Shown here one piece after another: positions 43,252-52,019 of a stretch of 64,000 bases of DNA. Both the position numbers and the translations under genes were made by a program. Positions within the stretch are counted from its first letter, which is position 1; each line of letters opens with the position of its first letter. This DNA is from Leadbetterella byssophila DSM 17132 (GTDB lineage: Bacteria; Bacteroidota; Bacteroidia; Cytophagales; Spirosomataceae), in NCBI RefSeq assembly GCF_000166395.1, contig NC_014655.1:3995654-4059653 (forward strand), read 5' to 3'. The notes beneath the pieces are model-generated. The model worked only from the letters and a program-made list of their open reading frames with translations. It was not told where the DNA came from and searched no databases.

Positions 43252-45150
43252 TTATATAAAACTCTTTTTTCTCTGAATTCTGATGGCATTCAAGATTGCC
43301 AAAAATGCCACACCTACATCTGCAAATACGGCCTCCCACATGGTGGCCACTCCACCCGCCCCTAGAATGAGTACTATGGCCTTTACCCCAAATGCCAGTC
43401 CGATATTTTGCCAAACAATACCCTTGGTCATTTTACCTATCTTAATGGCAATGGGAAGCTTTAGGGGATTATCATCTTGAATGACTACGTCTGCCGTCTC
43501 TATAGTAGCATCACTTCCTAACCCACCCATGGCTATGCCTATATCACTCAAAGCCACTACCGGAGCATCATTGATACCGTCTCCAACAAATGCAACTATA
43601 CCTGATTTGCTCTTGATCTCTTGAACATGATTCACCTTGTCTTCCGGAAGTAGGCCTCCGTATGCTTTATCTATCTGTAACTCTTTAGCTACCTCCTGGA
43701 CTACATTTTCTTTGTCGCCACTTAACATGGTAACAACTACGCCTTCTTTTTGTAGCAGTTTAACCGCCTTGGCGGAGCTTTTCTTTATAGTATCAGCTAT
43801 TTGTATATATCCTAGGTATTTGCCATCATAGGCTGACGCAATCAAAGTTCCGGGAATTTGGCTTGGATCATCATCATAGGAGATACCTTCTTTGTTAAGC
43901 AACTTGAAATTACCTACGATAATGGATTTGCCTTCATAGACACCTTTTAGCCCGTGTCCAGGAATTTCCTCCACTTTGTCCAGTATTATGCTAGGGTCTA
44001 CCTTTCCCACATGATTTTGTATTGCAGAAGCTACGGGATGAGTACTGTAACTTTCCAGGGCATTGATTAGTGGGAGGAGTTCTGGATTTTTCAGGCGCAC
44101 CGACTGTACCCTAAAATTCCCTTCTGTAAGGGTGCCGGTTTTATCTGTGACCACTTGATCTACTTTAGCTAAAAGGTCCAAATAATTTCCCCCTTTAATC
44201 AAAATCCCATTCTTACTCGCTGCACCTATACCTCCAAAATACCCAAGAGGAATGGATATAACCAATGCACAGGGACAAGAGATAACCAAAAAGATTAAAG
44301 ACCTATAGAGCCATTCTTTGAATTCATAGTTTTCTACCCAAAAGTAGGGAAGTAAACAGATTAGTATTGCTAAACCTACCACTACCGGTGTATAGATTTT
44401 GGCAAATTTCCGGATAAAAAGTTCAGTAGGAGCTTTTTTAGATGAGGCATTTTGGACTAATTCTAGGATCTTACTCAATTTACTGTCTGCGTACAGTGCT
44501 TTGACTTCCATTTCTGCAGTTTGCTGTAAATTAATCATGCCTGCTAATACTGCTTCCCCCTTCCTTTTTGAGTCCGGAATACTTTCCCCAGTTAAAGCGG
44601 AAGTATTAAAGCTTGCAGATTCTGAAATTAAAACTCCGTCCAGGGCGACCTTCTCACCGGGTTTTAAGCGTATGATCTCTCCTGGATTTACATCTTTAGC
44701 TTTTTTGATTTGAGTTTGACCATTAACTAGTATGTGGACCTGATCTGGCCTTTGATCCAATAAAGACTTGATATTTCCTTTGGCTTTTTTTACAGCCATT
44801 TCCTGAAAAGCTTCACCTACTGCATAGAATAGCATTACTGCCACTGCTTCCGGATATTCTGCAATGGCTATGGCACCCAGTGTGGCTATTCCCATCAGAA
44901 AGAATTCAGAAAAGAAATCTCCATGTTGAATGCTCTTCACCGCATTCTTCAAAACGGGAAATCCTACTGGTAAATAAGCTAATAAATACAGGGCCATCCT
45001 TGAGTAACCTTGAAAAAAAGTGGGTTTCCAAATATGGTCTAAAGCTAATCCCAAACCTAGTAGGACCGCAGATAGAATGGCGGGTATGAATAGTTGAATC
45101 GCTCCTTCTTCGTGTTTATGCTCGTGTGTAGAGCAGCATGCCGTTTCCAT
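43252..45150 (-). CDS. Zn/Cd/Pb-exporting P-type ATPase (P1B-2)
   Basis: A 632-residue heavy-metal ATPase. It has CPC (SCPCAL, near residue 291), DKTGT near 336, GDGINDAP, and the P1B-2 pattern of N, then K eight residues later (NIGLAFGVK), then DVG in the last helix; these specify Zn(II), Cd(II) or Pb(II). There is no HMA domain; instead the N-terminus has CC and a short histidine-rich stretch (THEHKHEE). The longer frame to 45174 starts inside a -7 box, so 45150 was chosen. Its promoter is overlapped by a palindrome probably bound by the adjacent Fur-family protein. Confidence 0.93.
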   Translation of the reverse strand: METACCSTHEHKHEEGAIQLFIPAILSAVLLGLGLALDHIWKPTFFQGYSRMALYLLAYLPVGFPVLKNAVKSIQHGDFFSEFFLMGIATLGAIAIAEYPEAVAVMLFYAVGEAFQEMAVKKAKGNIKSLLDQRPDQVHILVNGQTQIKKAKDVNPGEIIRLKPGEKVALDGVLISESASFNTSALTGESIPDSKRKGEAVLAGMINLQQTAEMEVKALYADSKLSKILELVQNASSKKAPTELFIRKFAKIYTPVVVGLAILICLLPYFWVENYEFKEWLYRSLIFLVISCPCALVISIPLGYFGGIGAASKNGILIKGGNYLDLLAKVDQVVTDKTGTLTEGNFRVQSVRLKNPELLPLINALESYSTHPVASAIQNHVGKVDPSIILDKVEEIPGHGLKGVYEGKSIIVGNFKLLNKEGISYDDDPSQIPGTLIASAYDGKYLGYIQIADTIKKSSAKAVKLLQKEGVVVTMLSGDKENVVQEVAKELQIDKAYGGLLPEDKVNHVQEIKSKSGIVAFVGDGINDAPVVALSDIGIAMGGLGSDATIETADVVIQDDNPLKLPIAIKIGKMTKGIVWQNIGLAFGVKAIVLILGAGGVATMWEAVFADVGVAFLAILNAIRIQRKKSFI

Positions 45151-45171
45151 AATTATAATTGATCTATAATT

Positions 45172-45179
45172 CAAAGGTA
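45172..45179 (-). promoter_or_regulatory. -7 element for the Zn/Cd ATPase gene
   Basis: The minus strand reads TACCTTTG, an exact TAnnTTTG match, 22 bp before the ATG at 45150. It excludes the start at 45174. Confidence 0.55.
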
Positions 45180-45192
45180 CGGGCTTAGGGAA

Positions 45193-45207
45193 TGCAATGC
45201 TATTGCA
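45193..45207. promoter_or_regulatory. Probable Fur-family operator (1)
   Basis: TGCAATGCTATTGCA is a perfect 6-3-6 palindrome upstream of the ATPase -7 box, in the -33 region. It also covers the stop codon of the Fur-family gene. Nearly the same site occurs at 46263-46277. Confidence 0.6.
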
Positions 45208-45610
45208 AAGTTTGAAGGCAGTTCTCGCAGATACCTTTCCCTATCATTTGGACTTCTTCTAATAGTAGTCCTAAAGTAGGTATGTTTATAGGTATATCCT
45301 CTCTGCAAGTGGTTTGTTTGCAAATTCTACAATAGAAATGCATATGCCAGTCACTATGCATCTCATCCGAACACTCATCGTCACATAGTTTGTACCTGGT
45401 AGTATTGTTTTCTTGGATACTATGCACAATGCCCTTTTCTTCAAAAGTTTTTAATGTCCTATAAATGGTAATTCTATCTGCGTGCTCAAAGTTTTGCTCG
45501 ATTTCCGATAAGGACAATGCGGCTTTTTGAGCACTTAGAAAGTTGTACACCAAAATCCTCATACTGGTGGGTTTGGTGTTTTTATTGAGTAGTTTCGTTT
45601 CTGTATTCAT
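45200..45610 (-). CDS. Fur family transcriptional regulator (Zur-like)
   Basis: A 136-residue Fur-family repressor. The winged helix is about residues 15-75 (ALSLSEIEQNF, RITIYRTLKTFEEKGIV); the metal part has WHMHFYCRICKQTTC and a C-terminal CENC, giving two CxxC structural zinc pairs, and histidines that can form the sensing site. The cysteine set and the neighbouring zinc ATPase suggest zinc sensing, but this is inferred. It begins 1 bp after the upstream membrane gene ends. Two TGCAAY-nnn-ATTGCA palindromes flank it and are its likely operators, including one in front of its own transcript. Confidence 0.9.
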   Translation of the reverse strand: MNTETKLLNKNTKPTSMRILVYNFLSAQKAALSLSEIEQNFEHADRITIYRTLKTFEEKGIVHSIQENNTTRYKLCDDECSDEMHSDWHMHFYCRICKQTTCREDIPINIPTLGLLLEEVQMIGKGICENCLQTLQ

Positions 45611-45611
45611 A

Positions 45612-46223
45612 TCAATGAATAAAATACGAGGCTATTCCTGTCAGTACTAAAGTGACTCCGGTAATGATTCCGGCATTATGCTCCATTTTATGAGAATCAA
45701 ATTTTCTCATCCCTTTATACGCGATCTGTACTAAGATAACCATGCCCACTAAAGTAATGATTGTGTATACCATACCTACTAGCAAAAGTAGGAAAATGGA
45801 TTGTATTCCCGCCATTAAAAATAAGGCTTCTATCTCCATGCAAGGGGATAGAAACATGGCCGTGGAAAGGGAAATAATCACTGCCTTCTTACTATCGTTC
45901 TTTATAGGCCCCCCATGTAAGTGGAAATGTCTATGCTTATAATGACGATAAATGTATATTAATCCCATTACGATCAGGATAAGTGGAGCTATCCCATGCG
46001 TGATTTCTTCCACATATTCCGTGAGATGATTTCCTGCCCATCCTAAGCCTAAGCCTATAAGTAAGGTGCTGCTTATATGTGCCAATGCCGTAAAAAAGGT
46101 CACTTCTCTCACCTCGCCAATACTCCATTTGTTCTTTTTTCCTATAGCTAGTATAGGTAGCCAATGGTTTGGAATTAAGGCGTGTAGCAGACTTATGATG
46201 ATGGCAGCAGTGAGAATTTCCAT
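45612..46223 (-). CDS. RcnA/NicO-like membrane transporter (predicted metal)
   Basis: A 203-residue protein with six predicted helices. The first carries HALIPNHW, similar to the HAxxPxH metal motif of NicO/RcnA proteins; a cytoplasmic loop is histidine-rich (HYKHRHFHLHGG), and FLSPCMEIEALF lies in a later helix. It probably moves a divalent metal such as zinc, cobalt or nickel across the inner membrane; direction and metal are inferred. It leads the transcript with the Fur-family gene, 1 bp apart. Confidence 0.72.
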   Translation of the reverse strand: MEILTAAIIISLLHALIPNHWLPILAIGKKNKWSIGEVREVTFFTALAHISSTLLIGLGLGWAGNHLTEYVEEITHGIAPLILIVMGLIYIYRHYKHRHFHLHGGPIKNDSKKAVIISLSTAMFLSPCMEIEALFLMAGIQSIFLLLLVGMVYTIITLVGMVILVQIAYKGMRKFDSHKMEHNAGIITGVTLVLTGIASYFIH

Positions 46224-46245
46224 ATACTGATTTGAAATAGCCTCG

Positions 46246-46253
46246 CAAAATTA
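46246..46253 (-). promoter_or_regulatory. -7 element for the transporter-fur unit
   Basis: The minus strand reads TAATTTTG, an exact TAnnTTTG match, 23 bp before the ATG at 46223. TTTG at 46279-46276 lies 22 bp upstream as a possible -33. Confidence 0.55.
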
Positions 46254-46262
46254 GTTTATTTC

Positions 46263-46277
46263 TGCAACATTATTGCA
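46263..46277. promoter_or_regulatory. Probable Fur-family operator (2)
   Basis: TGCAACATTATTGCA is a 6-3-6 palindrome with one mismatch, overlapping the -33 region of the transporter-fur promoter, in the 66-bp gap after the adaptor gene. It matches the site at 45193-45207 in its outer bases. Confidence 0.58.
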
Positions 46278-46289
46278 AAAAGAATTAAA

Positions 46290-47408
46290 TTAATGGGTAT
46301 GACCTTCTGATTTAACCATAGCCGCGTGTACAAAGTATGCCCCTTTGGTTACAATTCTGGTTTTTTCTGCAAGGTCTTTGACCGGCATTACAGCTGTATA
46401 ACCCAGATCTGTCACTCCTTTTATCACTTCCACTCTTTCAAAAACTCCTTTTTCTTCTTCGATGATTATAAAGGTTTTTCCTTCTGCTTCCACGATGGCA
46501 TCATTAAGTACTGCTTTTTGGTTATCTGTACTGGTTTCCACTCGGGCTGACACGTTCATTCCATCAATCAAGCCTTTAACAGGACCGGTAACCTTGCAGT
46601 GTACTGCTATGGTTTTGCTATCATTCTCGAAACTTGAACCTATGGAAAAAACTTCCGCATCATAGGCTTCTGTGGGCAAATTTGTCAAAGTGAACCTCAC
46701 CTTTTGTCCGATTTTCATTTTATGGAGATCTTTTTCGAAAACTTGTAGGTCTAAGTGAAGTGCATTGTTATCTACCACATCAGCTAAGGGAGCTGCTACA
46801 TTTAAGAACTCCCCCATTTTAGCATAAATGGTGCTTATGGTTCCATGGATGGGGCTTCTTACTGGTAGGGAGGCATACATCTTTCCCTCTTTTACACCAC
46901 TAAGCCCCAAAAGGTTTATTTGTGCTTCCAAAGATTGGAATTTAGCTTTAGCGGCGAGGTATTCACTCTTGGATGCTTGCAGTGTTTTTACCGCACCAGC
47001 CTGTCCTTCCACTAATTGCAATTGGCGTTTGAATTCTTCCTCTGTTTGTTCTAGTCTGGCAGAGGACATCAAGTATTCCTCCTGAAGCTTAATTAAATCG
47101 GGATGTTCTATGTAGGCTATAATTTGGCCTTTTTTAACAGGATCCCCCATTTCGATGAGCAGTGTCTTGACTACCCCTCCATATAAGGCTGAGATACTAC
47201 CCTTGTGGGTATTAGGTACACGTAATACCCCATTTAAGCGTAGACTGGAAGTGAGGTTTTTTTCTTCAATCTTACCATATTCTACCTTAGCAGTGGCTAA
47301 TTGGGTATCTGTCAGTCTGGCTTCAAATGCTTCGTGTACCTCTTCTGTTTCTTTCACTTCCGGCTTCTGGCATGCGGAAAGAAGTAATAGGATCACTAAT
47401 CTTTTCAT
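46290..47408 (-). CDS. RND efflux periplasmic adaptor lipoprotein (system 1)
   Basis: A 372-residue membrane-fusion protein. A lipoprotein signal (LVILLLLSACQK) anchors it in the periplasm; a split lipoyl/barrel-sandwich domain (GSISALYGGVVKTLLIEMGDPVKKGQIIAYIEHPDLI and SLPVRSPIHGTISTIYAKMGEFL) surrounds a helical hairpin, followed by beta-barrel and membrane-proximal domains. A short acidic/histidine start and the tail EGHTH may bind metal. It links the RND pump to the outer-membrane factor. It begins 1 bp after its RND-OMF fusion partner ends. Confidence 0.9.
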   Translation of the reverse strand: MKRLVILLLLSACQKPEVKETEEVHEAFEARLTDTQLATAKVEYGKIEEKNLTSSLRLNGVLRVPNTHKGSISALYGGVVKTLLIEMGDPVKKGQIIAYIEHPDLIKLQEEYLMSSARLEQTEEEFKRQLQLVEGQAGAVKTLQASKSEYLAAKAKFQSLEAQINLLGLSGVKEGKMYASLPVRSPIHGTISTIYAKMGEFLNVAAPLADVVDNNALHLDLQVFEKDLHKMKIGQKVRFTLTNLPTEAYDAEVFSIGSSFENDSKTIAVHCKVTGPVKGLIDGMNVSARVETSTDNQKAVLNDAIVEAEGKTFIIIEEEKGVFERVEVIKGVTDLGYTAVMPVKDLAEKTRIVTKGAYFVHAAMVKSEGHTH

Positions 47409-47409
47409 T

Positions 47410-50400
47410 TTATAAATAATATTGATAGCGAATCACCGCTAGGTTATACAGATGTAAGTTTTCCAGGTAATTGAGTCTTATAGAGGTTGCCTGAGCCAAG
47501 TATTGGGTTAAGGTGGCGTAACTGATATCTCCGGCTTTGTACTGATTTAGAGCCGTTCTTTCTAAGAATTCAGCTTCTTCTAGTCCTATGTTTCTAAGAT
47601 TTTGAACCACTAAAAATGCCTTTTCCATCTCAGTTTTTGCTTGCTGCATTTCTCCTATGAACCTTCGCTCTTTGAGTTGGTAATTCTGTTGCTGAATGGC
47701 AATCTCCATTTTCTCTGCCTCTATCCTCTTCTTAGAACCTTTCCCTATAGGTATTTGTGTACTTATGGAAAAGCCGGAGAAGGGGTCTTTAGCGCCCCAA
47801 AGGGTCTGGGAGAAGATCCTACCGGAGAATTCGGGTTTTCGTGCTTCTACTTCCTGCTGCACAAAGGCCTCAGTGATCTTGATCTCTTGAGCAGATATTT
47901 CTAATTCGGGATGGGCATCGCTAAAGGAAATATACATAGGGATACTGTCCAATGGAAGATCAGGTGGGAGGATTATGCTTTGAATGTAAACTTTCAGCTG
48001 TTCCTGAGCCTCTTTCATCTGAAGTATTAGCTGATCTTTAAAGGTACTGATCTCTCGGGCCCTTGCCTGAGCAGAAATGCTTTCTAGTCGGCCGGATTCA
48101 CCTTGTCTCTCCCTGAGTTCCGTTGCTTTTGAGGTATTTTGGTATAAGCTATCTAATCTTTGGTATAGCTTATATTTATCTTGCAAATACCATAGTGTAT
48201 AGTATACGGTCCGAACCTCTGTGCCGAGTTCTCTTTTCCATAGTTGAAACTTGAGATCCTCCGTCTTTTCCAGGGTTTCGAGATAGGATTTTCTAGCTTT
48301 GTAATAGCTTGGCCAGGCTATATTTTGAGAAATACCTATTTTCCAAATTCCAAGGCGGTCAGAAGGGCGAAGGTCTTCATTTTCCACAAAGAACCCGGTT
48401 TTGTTCCATTCTTTTCCAGAGGCGCTTAGGAGAGAAGCTTTTTCTTTCTTTAAGAGATATACTTGCGCGTTCCTTTCTATGGCCAAGTCTAGGACTTCCT
48501 TTTCAGTCTTTCTTTCCTGGGCAAAGAGTGAAGCAGGAAGAAGCAGACTTAGAACTATTGTAAGTCTTGGCTTTGCTTTTATTCGGAGGAGGTACAGGCA
48601 GGGTAGGAGAAGGAGACTTAGAGCTGTGGCACTCACTAGTCCACCTATGACCACAGTAGCCAGTGGCTTTTGTACTTCAGCTCCGGCTCCCGTACTCAGT
48701 GCCATGGGCAAGAATCCTAGGGAGGCCACTGTAGCCGTCATCAAGATAGGTCGAAGTCTTTCTAGGGAGCCTTTGATCACTCTTTCATATGGATTTGTTA
48801 TTCCCTCTTTTTCCAATTGTTGATACGTACTCAGGAGTACTATTCCATTCAGTACGGCTACCCCGAATAAAGCTATGAAGCCTATACCTGCGCTTATACT
48901 AAAAGGCATTCCTCTTAAGGCAAGAGCTGCCACACCGCCCATGGCGCTGAGAGGTATAGCTGAAAAAATGATAATACTCAATGCCCAGGATCTAAACGTA
49001 AAGAATAGAAGAAGGAGGATGATGCCCAAAGCCAGAGGCACCACTAAGCCTAGTCTAGCGCTTGCCCGTTCAAGATTCTCAAACTGTCCGCCATAAGTGA
49101 AATAGTAGCCGGGAGGGAGAACCATCTTTTCATTCAATACCTCTTGTATTTCATTTACTACCGACTTTACGTCTCTACCATCTACATTAAAACCTATTAC
49201 AATCCTACGTTTTCCCATTTCCCTACTGACCTGAGCCGGGCCAGATTTGTATGCTACTTCCGCCACCTGATTCAGAGGGATTTGGCCTCCGGAAGGAATA
49301 GGAATCAGGAGGTTCTGCACGTCTTCCAGATCTTTTCTATGTGCACTGTCCAATCGAACTACCAGATCAAATCTTCTTTCATTTTCAAACACAACTCCTG
49401 CTGTCTTTCCTGCAAATGCCGTGCTGACCATTTGATTAACCTCTTTGATGGATATGCCGTAGGCAGCCATCCTGGCTCTATCGTACAGAATCTGGATCTG
49501 TGGCAATCCCTCTGTTCTTTCTAATTGAGGATTTTTACTTCCAGGAATGGTCGAAATCAGTGCCTTTGCTTGTTCCCCTAAATTCCGTAAGGTGTCCAGA
49601 TTCTCTCCAAAGATCTTGACGGCCACGTCTTGACGTATGCCGGTCATCAATTCATTAAATCTCATCTGTATGGGTTGGTTTTTTTCGAAATAGACTCCGG
49701 GAATCTGTTCTAACCTTTCTTGCATCTCATTCCCTACCTGTTCATAGGACTTTTCCAGATTAGGATGAAGGATCACCATAAGATCAGTGGCTTCAGGAGG
49801 CATAGGATCAGTAGGTACCTCCGCAGATCCCGTTTTTCCTATGACCATTTTCACTTCCTTCATCTCTTTAAGGAGGCGAGATGCCTGCATGGATGTTTCT
49901 ATACTTTGTTCCAAAGAACTTCCAGGAGGGAGAATACAGTGAAAGGCGTAGTCTCCTTCGCGTAATTGAGGGATAAATTCTCCTCCTAGTCTCTGGAAAA
50001 GAAGAATGGATCCGATAAAGAGTAATACGGCAATACTTATTACTCCCTTTCTCCAGGTCAGAGTTCTATGTAATAGAGGTTCGTAAAGATTCCTTAGCTT
50101 CGTCATCATACGATCACTGATGGATTGCTGTGCTTTGGGATTTTTCGGTAAAAACCAGGCGCACATCATGGGGATATACGTCATGGACAGTATCAAGGCT
50201 CCCAGTATGGCAAATGCTACTGTCTTAGCCATGGGTGCAAACATCTTCCCTTCAATTCCCGTTAAGGTCAGAATGGGCAGATAGACTAGCAAAATGATGA
50301 CCTCTCCAAAGGCTGCCGACTTTCGAATTTTGGACGATGCTTTATACACTTCTTCATCCATTTCTTTTTGGGTTAACTGGCGTACACCCAAGTGGTGCAG

Positions 50401-51645
50401 GGTGGCTTCCACCACTATCACTGCCCCGTCTACGATTAGTCCAAAGTCAATAGCTCCTAAACTCATTAGATTAGCACTTATTCCAAATATCCGCATCATG
50501 CCTAAGGCAAAAAGCAGGGATAAGGGGATGGCGGAGGCTACTATAAGTCCTGCTCTTAGATTTCCCAAAAACAGAACCAGCACAAATATCACTATCAGTG
50601 CGCCTTCTATGAGGTTCTTTTCTACGGTCTGTATGGCTCTCCCAACTAGGTCTGTTCTATCCAGGTAGGCTTCAATGATGACGTCATCAGGCAAGGATTT
50701 CTGAATTTGAGGCAATTTGGCTTTTATCCTTTGTACCACTTCGTGGCTGTTTTGTCCTTTCAGCATCATGACAACTCCTCCTACGGCATCTACCTCACCA
50801 TTATAGGTTAATGCTCCGTATCGAATGGCCGCGCCGTATCTAACTTCAGCAACATCCTTGATTAATAGAGGTAGGCCATTCACGGTCTTAACGGGAATTT
50901 GCATGATGTCCTCAATAGATTTAACGATACCTACGCTTCGAATGAAGTAGGCATTAGGACGTTTATCTATGTATGCTCCTCCTGTATTTTCATTATTGGA
51001 TTCTAATGCCTGGAAAATATCCGGTATGCTTACGCCCATGGCTCGGATGCGATCAGGATTTATGGCCACCTCGTATTGTTTAAGTTCGCCTCCAAAGCTG
51101 TTGACTTCAGCAATGCCGGGAGTACCGGCCAGTTGGCGAGCAACTACCCAGTCCTGTAGGGTTCTGAGTTCTTTGGCATCGTATTTTCCTTCGCTTCCGG
51201 GTTTTGGATGTAGAAGGTATTGAAAGACCTCTCCCAGGCCTGTGCTAACAGGCGCTAATTCAGGCCGGCCGATTTCTGAAGGTATATCATCTTTGGCTTC
51301 TTGTAAGCGCTCTAGTAGGAGCTGTCTGGCAAAGTAGATATCTACTTCATCCTTGAATACCACAGTGATAACGGAGAGTCCAAATCGAGAGATACTTCTC
51401 ACTTCAAGGATATCCGGAACGTTAGCAATGCTCTGTTCTATGGGAAAGGTGACCATCTGCTCCACTTCTTGGGTAGCCAATGTGGGGCAGTGGGTATATA
51501 TTTGAACTTGATTATTCGTAATATCAGGAACGGCATCTATAGGGAGCTTTGTAGCGCTCCATATGCCCCAAATGATCCACAATAGGGTCATGAAGGCTAT
51601 AAATACCTTGTTCTGAATACTAAATTTTATGATAGTATTTAACAC
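47410..51645 (-). CDS. CzcA-type RND pump fused to outer-membrane factor (system 1)
   Basis: A 1411-residue fusion. Residues 1-1020 form a heavy-metal RND pump with 12 helices; helix 4 has DFGLIVDGA (about 400-408), the divalent-cation (Zn/Co/Cd) type rather than the Cu/Ag CusA type. Residues 1045-1411 are an OMF (TolC/CusC-like) with long coiled helices. Between them KAKPR, a hydrophobic run and SLFAQ (1023-1043) look exactly like an internal signal peptide. Fusions of this kind are known in Bacteroidota. The pump exports metal from periplasm or cytoplasm through the outer membrane. The adaptor gene follows after 1 bp. Confidence 0.92.
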   Translation of the reverse strand: MLNTIIKFSIQNKVFIAFMTLLWIIWGIWSATKLPIDAVPDITNNQVQIYTHCPTLATQEVEQMVTFPIEQSIANVPDILEVRSISRFGLSVITVVFKDEVDIYFARQLLLERLQEAKDDIPSEIGRPELAPVSTGLGEVFQYLLHPKPGSEGKYDAKELRTLQDWVVARQLAGTPGIAEVNSFGGELKQYEVAINPDRIRAMGVSIPDIFQALESNNENTGGAYIDKRPNAYFIRSVGIVKSIEDIMQIPVKTVNGLPLLIKDVAEVRYGAAIRYGALTYNGEVDAVGGVVMMLKGQNSHEVVQRIKAKLPQIQKSLPDDVIIEAYLDRTDLVGRAIQTVEKNLIEGALIVIFVLVLFLGNLRAGLIVASAIPLSLLFALGMMRIFGISANLMSLGAIDFGLIVDGAVIVVEATLHHLGVRQLTQKEMDEEVYKASSKIRKSAAFGEVIILLVYLPILTLTGIEGKMFAPMAKTVAFAILGALILSMTYIPMMCAWFLPKNPKAQQSISDRMMTKLRNLYEPLLHRTLTWRKGVISIAVLLFIGSILLFQRLGGEFIPQLREGDYAFHCILPPGSSLEQSIETSMQASRLLKEMKEVKMVIGKTGSAEVPTDPMPPEATDLMVILHPNLEKSYEQVGNEMQERLEQIPGVYFEKNQPIQMRFNELMTGIRQDVAVKIFGENLDTLRNLGEQAKALISTIPGSKNPQLERTEGLPQIQILYDRARMAAYGISIKEVNQMVSTAFAGKTAGVVFENERRFDLVVRLDSAHRKDLEDVQNLLIPIPSGGQIPLNQVAEVAYKSGPAQVSREMGKRRIVIGFNVDGRDVKSVVNEIQEVLNEKMVLPPGYYFTYGGQFENLERASARLGLVVPLALGIILLLLFFTFRSWALSIIIFSAIPLSAMGGVAALALRGMPFSISAGIGFIALFGVAVLNGIVLLSTYQQLEKEGITNPYERVIKGSLERLRPILMTATVASLGFLPMALSTGAGAEVQKPLATVVIGGLVSATALSLLLLPCLYLLRIKAKPRLTIVLSLLLPASLFAQERKTEKEVLDLAIERNAQVYLLKKEKASLLSASGKEWNKTGFFVENEDLRPSDRLGIWKIGISQNIAWPSYYKARKSYLETLEKTEDLKFQLWKRELGTEVRTVYYTLWYLQDKYKLYQRLDSLYQNTSKATELRERQGESGRLESISAQARAREISTFKDQLILQMKEAQEQLKVYIQSIILPPDLPLDSIPMYISFSDAHPELEISAQEIKITEAFVQQEVEARKPEFSGRIFSQTLWGAKDPFSGFSISTQIPIGKGSKKRIEAEKMEIAIQQQNYQLKERRFIGEMQQAKTEMEKAFLVVQNLRNIGLEEAEFLERTALNQYKAGDISYATLTQYLAQATSIRLNYLENLHLYNLAVIRYQYYL

Positions 51646-51685
51646 AGTATTAAGATTTTAAGGTGATACAAAAAGAAGTATGACC

Positions 51686-51976
51686 TTAAATCTTGGGAGG
51701 TTGCCAGATGGAATGATGGAAGCCCGGAGTATAAGTAGAATTATACTGAGGCAATGAAAGAGAAATATAGGTGATTATAGGTGAATGGGAATAAGTAAAG
51801 GGATATTGGGGTACTTGGGATTGTGCACCGCAACAAACACAAGTGCAGAATGGGGTACACTGATCATCATGCTGCTCATGGGTATGCGTCTTTTCAGTAT
51901 CACAAGGAGTGTCACTGCATGGTACTAAGGTAAGTGCCATGACCAAAAGGCTTAGTATGAGTGTGATGAATTTCAT
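51686..51976 (-). CDS. DUF6660 family small exported protein
   Basis: A 96-residue protein with a signal peptide (LILSLLVMALTLVPC) followed by a cysteine- and histidine-rich stretch (THTHEQHDDQ, CTPFCTCVCCG) and the end HSIWQPPKI. This matches DUF6660 of Bacteroidota, found next to metal RND operons. The residues suggest metal binding in the periplasm, as a chaperone or sensor. It lies 40 bp before the RND-OMF gene of system 1 and 43 bp after the system 2 adaptor. Confidence 0.8.
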   Translation of the reverse strand: MKFITLILSLLVMALTLVPCSDTPCDTEKTHTHEQHDDQCTPFCTCVCCGAQSQVPQYPFTYSHSPIITYISLSLPQYNSTYTPGFHHSIWQPPKI

Positions 51977-52019
51977 TAGCGGGGTAAATATAGGTGTTTT
52001 ATTTTTACCCCGCCAAATA

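Noticed and set aside
48244..50668. Several plus-strand open frames opposite the RND-OMF fusion gene
   Set aside because: They are complementary-strand shadows of a strongly conserved coding gene and have no recognisable domains or start signals.
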